Positions 1 through 5,482 of a stretch of DNA of 5,482 nt are shown piece after piece; positions within the stretch are counted from its first letter, which is position 1, and the number at the start of each line of letters is the position of its first letter. A model generated the notes under the pieces. It saw only the letters and a list, made by a program, of their open reading frames with translations. It did no database searches and was not told the DNA's origin. A program made the translations under genes and the position numbers. The stretch is from Pyrinomonadaceae bacterium (GTDB lineage: Bacteria > Acidobacteriota > Blastocatellia > Pyrinomonadales > Pyrinomonadaceae): NCBI GenBank assembly GCA_025929655.1, contig JAICPV010000187.1:1-5482 (forward strand). Reading direction: 5' to 3'.

Positions 1-46
1 CGGTCCAGGAAAATGTATCCTGAACGGAAGATCGTCTTTTCATTTT

Positions 47-52
47 GGGAGA
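47..52 (+). promoter_or_regulatory. Ribosome binding site that decides the GTG start of the propeller gene
   Basis: GGGAGA lies seven bases before the GTG at 60, an ideal Shine-Dalgarno spacing. The longer in-frame start, TTG at 45, overlaps this motif, and its nearest purine-rich element (GGAAG, 26-30) is about 14 bases away. Starting at GTG 60 also gives a cleaner signal peptide, with an Arg directly after the initiator and then the hydrophobic core. Confidence 0.65.
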
Positions 53-59
53 TTTTGCG

Positions 60-1016
60 GTGCGTTTTTTTCCGATAACTTTAATTGTGTTCGCGCTGTC
101 GACGGCTGCGTTCGCTCAATCATGGAAGTTAGGCAAGATCGACTCTACCGGCGATTTGATCTCGGTCGTTTTCACGTCCGCGACGCGCGGTTGGGTCGCA
201 GGCGACGACGGTTATCTCGCTTATACGAATGACGGCGGCACGACATGGACGCGTCATCCGCTGAATTCCAACGACGACATCAACGAGATCTATTTTCGAA
301 ACGAAAAGAATGGATATCTCGTCGCCGGGAGAAAGATGTTTCTTACGAACGACGGCGGGAGCACGTGGCGCGAGACAGTTATTACCAAGCCGGGAGATTT
401 TAAGAACGGGACCCCGGAGTTCCTCAGTATACGATTTGCGGATAAGAAGTACGGCTACGTCATCGGGTCGCTGCTCAATCGGCAGGGCGAGGTGATCGAT
501 TCGCTTTTGATGCGAACGGACGACGAAGGCGTGACCTGGCGGCGACAGCCTGCGCCGACGAAGGCCGAGCTGTTTCATCTGGATTTCAGCGGAACCTCGC
601 ACGGTTGGATCGTCGGCGATAAGGGCGTGATCATCGCAACGACCGACCGCGGGCAGACCTGGCATTTGCAAAGGTCAGGCACGCAGCGCGCCATTTTTGC
701 GGTCGACTTTTTGAACGACGAGGAAGGCTTTGCCGTCGGCGGCGGCGGAACCATCCTGCGGACGCAGAACGGCGGACAAACATGGCAAGTGGTCCGCGCA
801 AATACAACCCAGGCATTGAAACGCGTCGATTTTGTCAACGAGAAGAACGGCTGGATCGTCGGTTTCAACGGTACCGTCCTTACGACCCAGGACGCCGGAG
901 CAAGCTGGACGGTTCTCGGTATCGAAACGAAGCAAAGGCTCTACGGCCTCTTTATCGACCGAAAATACGGTTATGCGGTCGGTGAAAATGGCATTTTTGC
1001 CCAATACTCACCGTAG
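60..1016 (+). CDS. Secreted Ycf48-like seven-bladed beta-propeller protein (BNR/Asp-box repeats)
   Basis: I read this as a 318-residue exported protein starting at GTG 60. The N-terminus is a compact signal peptide: Arg2, a hydrophobic core, then STAAFA before Q20, so cleavage is likely after A19. The mature part is built of repeats, each with a G-W/Y/F-x-V/A-G strand followed by an Asp-box-like turn. These turns begin near residues 56 (TNDGGTTW), 96 (TNDGGSTW), 153 (RTDDEGVTW), 195 (TTDRGQTW), 235 (RTQNGGQTW) and 276 (TTQDAGASW). A seventh GYAVG strand near 304 lacks the turn, as expected where the N-terminal strand closes a propeller. The pattern fits the Ycf48 / photosystem II assembly-factor-like family. 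Outside phototrophs such proteins are common, but their roles are mostly unknown, so no photosynthetic role is implied. The third Asp box follows the second by 57 residues instead of about 40, which indicates an insertion. The alternative start TTG 45 would add five residues but overlaps the ribosome binding site. The fold is quite certain; the function and partner are not. Confidence 0.88.
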   Translation: MRFFPITLIVFALSTAAFAQSWKLGKIDSTGDLISVVFTSATRGWVAGDDGYLAYTNDGGTTWTRHPLNSNDDINEIYFRNEKNGYLVAGRKMFLTNDGGSTWRETVITKPGDFKNGTPEFLSIRFADKKYGYVIGSLLNRQGEVIDSLLMRTDDEGVTWRRQPAPTKAELFHLDFSGTSHGWIVGDKGVIIATTDRGQTWHLQRSGTQRAIFAVDFLNDEEGFAVGGGGTILRTQNGGQTWQVVRANTTQALKRVDFVNEKNGWIVGFNGTVLTTQDAGASWTVLGIETKQRLYGLFIDRKYGYAVGENGIFAQYSP

Positions 1017-1051
1017 TTTCTCGATTTTTCCAAAAAACCTGCTTTTCGCGT

Positions 1052-1079
1052 TTTCACTTTCCTAAAGTTGTGTTATCTT
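1052..1079 (+). promoter_or_regulatory. Candidate distal promoter of the receptor gene (extended -10)
   Basis: TATCTT at 1074-1079 is preceded by TG at 1071-1072, giving an extended -10 (TGnTATCTT). A weak -35-like TTTCAC sits at 1052-1057 with a 16-base spacer. Transcription would begin near 1086, giving a leader of about 70 bases before the ATG at 1156. The leader would include a small inverted repeat (ACCGA 1080-1084 / TCGGT 1095-1099), probably too weak to matter. The assignment rests on consensus resemblance only and competes with the proximal candidate. Confidence 0.35.
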
Positions 1080-1099
1080 ACCGACTGTTCCTAATCGGT

Positions 1100-1128
1100 T
1101 TGAGCTTTTTCATCAGGATTCTTTATAT
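1100..1128 (+). promoter_or_regulatory. Candidate proximal sigma-70-type promoter of the receptor gene
   Basis: TTGAGC at 1100-1105 (four of six matches to TTGACA, including the TTGA core) is followed after 17 bases by the AT-rich -10-like TTATAT at 1123-1128. The start of transcription would fall near 1135, leaving a leader of about 20 bases that contains only the ribosome binding site. The spacing is ideal, but the region is generally T-rich, so a chance match cannot be excluded. Confidence 0.4.
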
Positions 1129-1144
1129 CTAAAACCCAGATTTT

Positions 1145-1150
1145 GGAGGA
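1145..1150 (+). promoter_or_regulatory. Strong ribosome binding site of the receptor gene
   Basis: GGAGGA lies five bases before the ATG at 1156, a near-perfect Shine-Dalgarno. It fixes the receptor start, which also opens directly into a normal signal peptide. Confidence 0.8.
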
Positions 1151-1155
1151 CGGGG

Positions 1156-4100
1156 ATGTCTAAACTACCTTTCTCGAACGCGCTTACCTTCTTTGCGCTC
1201 AACCTACTTTTTTGCGCTGCTTTGTTCGCACAGGGCACGACCACAAGAATTACCGGAAGTGTTACGGACCCGCAGGGTTCGCCTGTTTCCGGCGCGACAG
1301 TAACGATTGTTCGGGAAGGGACGGGCTCACCGTTAACGACTCAAACGTCGGATTCGGGTCAATATACTTTCGACTTGATCCAGGCGGGCACGTATGAGAT
1401 CACCGTCGAAAAGGCCGGCTTCAACAGATTCGTTTCTCCGGGCAACGTCGCTCGGATCAACGTTCCTACCACGATCAATGTGACGATGGCCGTTGGTGAT
1501 GTGAGCGCGACCGTGACAGTTGTAGGGGCGGCAGAGGCCGTTCAAACTGCGACGACCGGGAATGTCGGCAGCACCGTCGATGAGAGAACTGTTCAGAGTC
1601 TGCCGATCGTTGGTACACGTGGACGAAACCCTCTTGACCTACTGAACTTTCAACCGGGCGTTGTGACCGGCGGTAACACAGGCGGCGCTGTGCAGGTTCA
1701 TGGTTCACGCGACCGAGCATTCAACTTTACCTTGGATGGGATCGACATAAACGATTCGACGGCGGGCGGTTCGAACTTCACGCCGCTCCGTCCGAACCCC
1801 GAATCGATCCAGGAATTTCAGATCATCACTTCGAATCCGACCGCGGAACAAGGACGAAGCAGCGGGGCGCAGGTGACTCTTGTGACCAAATCGGGCGAAA
1901 ACGAATTCCACGGAAATCTTTTCGAGTTTTACCAGACACCGCGCTTTAACGCTAAGAGCTATCCGGAAACGATCGCGAGGTCGGCGAAGGGACAGTTCGT
2001 ACAGCATATCTTCGGCGGAAGTTTCGGCGGGCCGATCCCTGACCTCGGATGGGGTGAAGGAAGGCCGTTTGGCTTGCTCCGCGACAAAGCGTTTTTCTTC
2101 GTGAATTTGCAGATGCTCCGCGCCTACGATTCGGCTTTGGTGAATCGAACAGTTTACACGGAACGGGCGCGGGAAGGGTTTTTTAGGTATGTGGTCGGGC
2201 GTGCGAACGCGAACGCTGGCAGCAGCACTGCAGCTGTCGACATAAACGGTGATCCAGTATTGCCGGCCTGCGGCGGTGCAGTAACGACGCTTTGCATTCG
2301 TGAGTATAATGCGAACGCAAATTCTCCCATATCTTTCGACCCGATCTTATTGGGCTACATCAACTCGATGCCGCTGCCCAACAATTTTGCTTTGGGCGAT
2401 GGGCTTAATACGGCAGGTTACAGCTGGACCTCCCCGCAAAACGAACGTCAGACCGACTTTGTGACAAAGATCGATTACGTCCATGATCAGAAGAACGCGT
2501 TTTACGTACGCTACGCCTACGGGAATCAGAACACTATCGGAGACGGGGCAAACGGTGGTCGCCCCATCTTTCCCGGCTCTCCTAGGATCGTTGATACGTT
2601 TCGTTCGCCGCGAAACTTTGCAGCGAACTGGCGCTTTTCACCAACTGCGCGAGTCACAAATGAGTTCACTTTCGGGCACAGCAGGTACGCTTTCAAATTT
2701 GATACACCGCAGCCAGACCCGGTTTACAACTTCGTGTTTTTGAACCCGAGCGATATCAATCTTAACGATTCATATAACGCTCGTGGTGTAAAGACCAATC
2801 AGTTCATTGACAACATCACGTTTGACCTTTCGCCGCATACAGTGAAAGCCGGCATCAATTTCCGTCTCGGCAAACATACTGACGACAGGTATTCTGTCGC
2901 GTCGTCCACGATCGAAGGCAAGGTTTCCTTCAGCAATGCCATTTCCAGGTTCAATGGGACCATTCCCGGCATTCCGAGTTTTAATCTGCCGGCAACAGGT
3001 AACACTGGGATCAACGCGAACGATCAGACCCGCCTGCGGTCGATGCTTTCAGACTATATCGGTTTCGTGAACAGCGTAAATCGGGCTTTCGTCTCGAACG
3101 GCACGACTTTCGACCCGCCCGGAACCCGATGGTTGAACGAGGCCCACTATAACGAATACGATTTTTATGTTCAGGACAGCTGGAAGGTAACACCGAATTT
3201 CCTTGTGGACTTTGGCGTCCGTTGGGAGATCAAGATGGACCCGACTGTGAGCGACCGGCCGGTCTTAGTGCCCAATCAGGACGTTCGAGTTGGGGCGACT
3301 CCTTCGAACACTCTTAAGTGGGTTGAAGGTGAGCTGTTCGACTCCGAATACAGTTTGTTGCTGCCTTCGGTTGGCTTCGCATGGGACCCGTTCAAGGACG
3401 GAAAAACGTCTATCCGAGCCAACTATCGAAGGGCCACAGATAGATTTGCAACGTTCCTCTTCGGCTCGAGCATTTTCCAGGGCACGCCCGGTAACAACAT
3501 CGGCGTTTTCGATTCAACCTTTGGGAATGCTGGTGGGCTTTGGCGGAACCACGCAGCGACGATGGCATCGCTGACACCTACGCAGTCCCCCGCGGACCTT
3601 TCGCAGCCGGCGGCCTTCGGAACCGGCTCATTGACTGTTATCGATCCGGAACTCAAGTTTCCGCGAATCCAGTCGATCCTGCTGAGTTTCCAGCGAGAAC
3701 TTTGGAAGGACACAGTTTTCGAATTCAACTTCATTCACAAACGGGGCCGCAACCTGACGGGAGGATATAACGTCAACCAGGCGAATATCCTCGCAACCGA
3801 CCCACGCTGCCCCGGAACAAATTTCCTCGAGGACTGGATAGACGTGATGTCTAGTGCGGCGGCGCCAACCCCATGTCTCATCGGACTATTTCGAAATTCT
3901 TCGGGAGTGCCGTATACCACAACGAGCTTTAGAAGTGATTTTTCAGCCGATAATTCATCGCAGCCCAACTTTGGGACGGGCGCGACCGCGAACTCCGTCG
4001 CAGCAACTGCCCGAGCATTAGCGCTCTTGACGGGTACCAGATCGCTGACCTCGCTTGGATTCAGCCCGTACTTCTTCATGCCGTTCCCGCAATTCTCGGG

Positions 4101-4899
4101 CGGCCTGAACGTCATCGACAGCAACGACTACTCGAACTATAAAGGCTTTGAGTTCATCTTCCGCCGCCGGTTCGCGGCTGGGCTCGGATTCCAGGCAGCG
4201 TACACGTGGTCCGTTTCAAAGGACAATCGCTCGTTCGATCCTTCGCTGACGACCGTTTCTTCCGGAACAGTTCAATCGGCGAGCAGCACGCCGTTCGATA
4301 TCAACAACCGCGACTTGAACTATTCATGGTCGGATTTCGATCGTCGTCACGTTTTCCAGGCGACCTATGTGTGGGAGCTCCCGTTCGGCGAAAGCCGTGC
4401 ATACAAGTTCGATAACTCAGTTCTCAATTACATGATCAGCGGATGGCAGTTGTCGGGGACCGTGCTATGGCAATCCGGTACGCCGTTCACCGTTTATACG
4501 GGCTTCAACACCTTCTCGAGCGTGGTTGGGTCGTTGGCAACGTGCGAAGGATGTCCCCGTGACTTGGGCAGCATCACACTGGAAGCCGGGCGCAACGTCT
4601 TCTTCACAGCTGAACAGCGTGAATTGTTTGGAACGCCCGGGCCCGGCGAGATCAGCGATATCCCGCGAAACTACTTCATCTCGGCTCCTTACTTTCAGAC
4701 GGATGTCTCGATTCTCAGAAAATTCAGGCTCACCGAGCGTTTCAACTTGGATTTCCGAGTTGATGCCAGAAATGTGCTCAACCACCCGAGTTTTGGGTTC
4801 CCGACCGCGCTCGTCAACAGCGGCAGTTTCGGGCGTGTCGACGGCACGGTGGTCTCAAATCCGCGTCGTGTGCAGATCTCGATGAAGCTGAATTTCTAG
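1156..4899 (+). CDS. Oar-like TonB-dependent outer-membrane receptor with N-terminal carboxypeptidase-regulatory-like domain
   Basis: This complete 1247-residue protein is predicted to be an outer-membrane transporter energised by TonB; the substrate cannot be read from sequence. A signal peptide (residues 1-25) ends ALFA before Q26. A carboxypeptidase-regulatory-like Ig fold follows at about 30-93 (RITGSVTDPQGSPVSGATV ... AGTYEITVEKAGF). A segment at 118-124 (ATVTVVG) resembles a TonB box. The plug occupies about 139-250, with LDGIDIND at 193-200 and VTKSGENEFHGNLFEFY at about 243-259. The rest is barrel, with family landmarks SVGFAWDPFKDGKTSIR (738 on), FDRRH (1061-1065), GWQLSG...QSGTPFTV (1096 on) and NVLNHPSFGFP (1206-1216). 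It ends KLNF, a terminal aromatic typical of barrels handled by the BAM complex. The length is normal for the Oar-like group. The mature protein has only six cysteines, in three close pairs (372/380, 885/907, 1130/1133), probably in surface loops. Oar of Myxococcus is the namesake, but such receptors in Acidobacteriota are usually guessed to take up oligosaccharides or peptides. The gene has its own promoter candidates, ribosome binding site and terminator, so it is probably monocistronic. Confidence 0.95.
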   Translation: MSKLPFSNALTFFALNLLFCAALFAQGTTTRITGSVTDPQGSPVSGATVTIVREGTGSPLTTQTSDSGQYTFDLIQAGTYEITVEKAGFNRFVSPGNVARINVPTTINVTMAVGDVSATVTVVGAAEAVQTATTGNVGSTVDERTVQSLPIVGTRGRNPLDLLNFQPGVVTGGNTGGAVQVHGSRDRAFNFTLDGIDINDSTAGGSNFTPLRPNPESIQEFQIITSNPTAEQGRSSGAQVTLVTKSGENEFHGNLFEFYQTPRFNAKSYPETIARSAKGQFVQHIFGGSFGGPIPDLGWGEGRPFGLLRDKAFFFVNLQMLRAYDSALVNRTVYTERAREGFFRYVVGRANANAGSSTAAVDINGDPVLPACGGAVTTLCIREYNANANSPISFDPILLGYINSMPLPNNFALGDGLNTAGYSWTSPQNERQTDFVTKIDYVHDQKNAFYVRYAYGNQNTIGDGANGGRPIFPGSPRIVDTFRSPRNFAANWRFSPTARVTNEFTFGHSRYAFKFDTPQPDPVYNFVFLNPSDINLNDSYNARGVKTNQFIDNITFDLSPHTVKAGINFRLGKHTDDRYSVASSTIEGKVSFSNAISRFNGTIPGIPSFNLPATGNTGINANDQTRLRSMLSDYIGFVNSVNRAFVSNGTTFDPPGTRWLNEAHYNEYDFYVQDSWKVTPNFLVDFGVRWEIKMDPTVSDRPVLVPNQDVRVGATPSNTLKWVEGELFDSEYSLLLPSVGFAWDPFKDGKTSIRANYRRATDRFATFLFGSSIFQGTPGNNIGVFDSTFGNAGGLWRNHAATMASLTPTQSPADLSQPAAFGTGSLTVIDPELKFPRIQSILLSFQRELWKDTVFEFNFIHKRGRNLTGGYNVNQANILATDPRCPGTNFLEDWIDVMSSAAAPTPCLIGLFRNSSGVPYTTTSFRSDFSADNSSQPNFGTGATANSVAATARALALLTGTRSLTSLGFSPYFFMPFPQFSGGLNVIDSNDYSNYKGFEFIFRRRFAAGLGFQAAYTWSVSKDNRSFDPSLTTVSSGTVQSASSTPFDINNRDLNYSWSDFDRRHVFQATYVWELPFGESRAYKFDNSVLNYMISGWQLSGTVLWQSGTPFTVYTGFNTFSSVVGSLATCEGCPRDLGSITLEAGRNVFFTAEQRELFGTPGPGEISDIPRNYFISAPYFQTDVSILRKFRLTERFNLDFRVDARNVLNHPSFGFPTALVNSGSFGRVDGTVVSNPRRVQISMKLNF
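1243..1434 (+). other. Carboxypeptidase-regulatory-like (Ig-fold) domain within the receptor
   Basis: Residues 30-93 of the receptor have the classic pattern of this domain: an I-x-G-x-V-x-D-x-x-G turn, P-V-x-G-A-x-V, then D-S-G-x-Y-x-F and the closing G-x-Y-x-I-x-V-x-x-x-G-F. In TonB-dependent receptors this periplasmic N-terminal extension marks the Oar-like and SusC-like branches. Its role is unsettled; it is thought to contribute to signalling or to interaction with periplasmic partners. Confidence 0.85.
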
Positions 4900-4922
4900 G
4901 TATTTACCTAACTCCGCTACTC

Positions 4923-4954
4923 AGCCCCGCCAGCATATTGCAGCGGGGCTTTTT
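4923..4954 (+). terminator. Rho-independent terminator of the receptor gene
   Basis: A perfect 8-bp GC-rich stem, AGCCCCGC (4923-4930) paired with GCGGGGCT (4943-4950), encloses a 12-base loop and is followed by a run of five T (4950-4954). Inside the loop, GCA...TGC can add three more pairs after a small internal bulge. It begins 24 bases after the receptor stop. Read on the minus strand, the same stem is followed by GAGTAG rather than a U-run, so it should act mainly on the plus-strand transcript. Confidence 0.85.
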
Positions 4955-5482
4955 CAGTTCAAACTGGAAGCGGCTACCGCGACAGCGGCTTTTATCTGTG
5001 GGTCATTTATGAGAGATATTTCGAGAGCGGCATCGTTTGCCCCGGTCGATAATGCTCGAAAAAAACGGTTGTGATGTTCGAGGTTTCCTTTGGGTACCAC
5101 GCTGTCTGCGGTACCTTCCCGCGAGAGGAAAAAAGCGTTTTCGTAGTCTCGGAGATCCTTGCTGGTCCATGTGATCGCTGCTGTGTGGACATCCGGAGCG
5201 ATCCCGTCGCCGCCGTTAACGATGCGGCCGTTTCGAGTTCTCGCCGCGAATGTTGACTTGTCTACAAGTGTTCCCTTGCTTATATGCCGAAAGTAATCGT
5301 AAAGGCCGCTGTCAGAGTAATCGCGTTGGATCGAGCGGCCCGAAGGGGTGTAGTATCTCTCGCTTGTCAACACCAAACCTGAACCGTCCTCGAGAGAGAT
5401 GATGTCCTGGACCACGCCTTTGCCGAACGTGCGTGTGCCGACTATCGTCGCGCGGTCGTTATCCTGCATCGCGGCGGCAAAG
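4954..5482 (-). CDS. C-terminal part of an S41 family (CtpA/Prc-type) peptidase, start beyond the right edge
   Basis: This gene reads leftward and enters the window from beyond base 5482; its stop is TGA at 4956-4954. The visible part begins FAAAMQDNDRATIVGTRTFG, which matches the region just after the SASAS/E nucleophile motif of C-terminal processing proteases. The Met at 5469-5467 is therefore an internal residue of the conserved A-M/L-Q-D-N segment, not a start. The Lys of FGKGVVQ (codon 5421-5419) is the expected general base of the Ser/Lys dyad. The family spacing of about 25 residues between Ser and Lys puts the Ser roughly four to five codons outside the window. Further family landmarks are LTSERYYTPSGRSIQRDY and the NGGDGIAPDV turn, where many relatives have GGGGI-PD. 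After that turn comes a tail of about 85 residues, which from memory seems short compared with related acidobacterial proteins. Such enzymes are normally exported and cleave C-termini of envelope proteins; the signal peptide and PDZ domain, if present, lie outside the window. Confidence 0.92.
   Translation of the reverse strand, partial: FAAAMQDNDRATIVGTRTFGKGVVQDIISLEDGSGLVLTSERYYTPSGRSIQRDYSDSGLYDYFRHISKGTLVDKSTFAARTRNGRIVNGGDGIAPDVHTAAITWTSKDLRDYENAFFLSREGTADSVVPKGNLEHHNRFFRALSTGANDAALEISLINDPQIKAAVAVAASSLN

Larger units (their letters stand above)
1017..1155. other. Intergenic region between propeller and receptor genes
   Basis: These 139 bases are T-rich and hold the two promoter candidates and the receptor ribosome binding site. 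I see no convincing terminator for the propeller gene: the only stem, ACCGA/TCGGT (1080-1084 with 1095-1099), has five pairs, and the next T-run (1106-1110) is six bases away from it. Read-through from the propeller gene into the receptor is therefore possible. No operator-like long palindrome is visible. Confidence 0.6.

Noticed and set aside
13..78. Short ATG-started open frame of 21 codons at the left edge
   Set aside because: It has no ribosome binding site, overlaps the start of the propeller gene in another frame, and has no leader-peptide character.
129..671. Long open frame (180 codons) antisense to the propeller gene, and a second one at 675-1004
   Set aside because: Both lie wholly within a well-supported plus-strand gene. 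Their translations are rich in Arg and Pro and show no domain, signal peptide or repeat logic. They are shadows of a GC-biased third codon position in the real gene.
990..1001. Small inverted repeat GGCA-TTTT-TGCC near the end of the propeller gene
   Set aside because: The stem has only four pairs, lies inside the coding region and is not followed by a T-run, so it is not a terminator.
1201..1233. Possible lipoprotein lipobox around C20 of the receptor signal peptide
   Set aside because: The sequence is LLFC, and Phe at the -1 position is not accepted by the lipoprotein signal peptidase. A normal signal peptidase I site (ALFA before Q26) follows directly.
2196..2325. Repeated Asn-Ala stretches in the receptor (ANANAG near 350 and NANANS near 385)
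   Set aside because: These are short, low-complexity loop residues around the first cysteine pair. The DNA identity between them is limited to about ten bases, so there is no case for a functional repeat.
3735..4124. 129-codon antisense open frame within the receptor gene
   Set aside because: The receptor reading frame is continuous and shows family motifs on both sides of this stretch. The antisense product has no recognisable features and no ribosome binding site that I could find.
5467..5469. ATG at 5469 as the start of the minus-strand gene
   Set aside because: The upstream codons stay open to the window edge and encode FAAA. Together with MQDNDRA this is the interior conserved segment of S41 peptidases, so the gene continues outside the window.

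Overview
The window looks like a piece of an Acidobacteriota chromosome, perhaps class Blastocatellia. This is inferred from the central gene, a large Oar-like TonB-dependent receptor with an N-terminal carboxypeptidase-regulatory-like domain. That family is strongly expanded in Acidobacteriota, and the barrel motifs here (GWQLSG...QSGTPFTV, FDRRH..., NVLNHPSFGFP, a terminal Phe) are typical of it. Nothing else in the window fixes the taxonomy. Base composition is moderate in G+C and even across the three genes, with no sign of recent transfer.

Layout: (1) 60-1016 (+) is a complete gene for a secreted, roughly 318-residue beta-propeller of the Ycf48/BNR (Asp-box) type. (2) 1017-1155 is a T-rich intergenic region with two candidate promoters and a strong ribosome binding site. 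(3) 1156-4899 (+) is a complete gene for a 1247-residue Oar-like outer-membrane receptor. (4) 4923-4954 is a Rho-independent terminator oriented for the receptor. (5) 4954-5482 (-) is the 3' part of a convergent S41 (C-terminal processing, CtpA/Prc-type) peptidase gene whose start lies beyond the right edge. It keeps the catalytic Lys, while the catalytic Ser is predicted just outside the window.

All three products are expected in the cell envelope: a periplasmic or secreted propeller, an outer-membrane receptor and probably a periplasmic protease. There is no direct evidence that they form one pathway. The receptor appears to have its own promoter and terminator, and the protease is transcribed in the opposite direction. 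I found no mobile element, CRISPR array, RNA gene or clear novel system; this looks like ordinary chromosomal envelope-gene territory. The most distinctive details are the cysteine pattern of the receptor (exactly six mature cysteines in three close pairs), the uneven blade length of the propeller, and the one-directional terminator whose T-tract runs into the protease stop codon.
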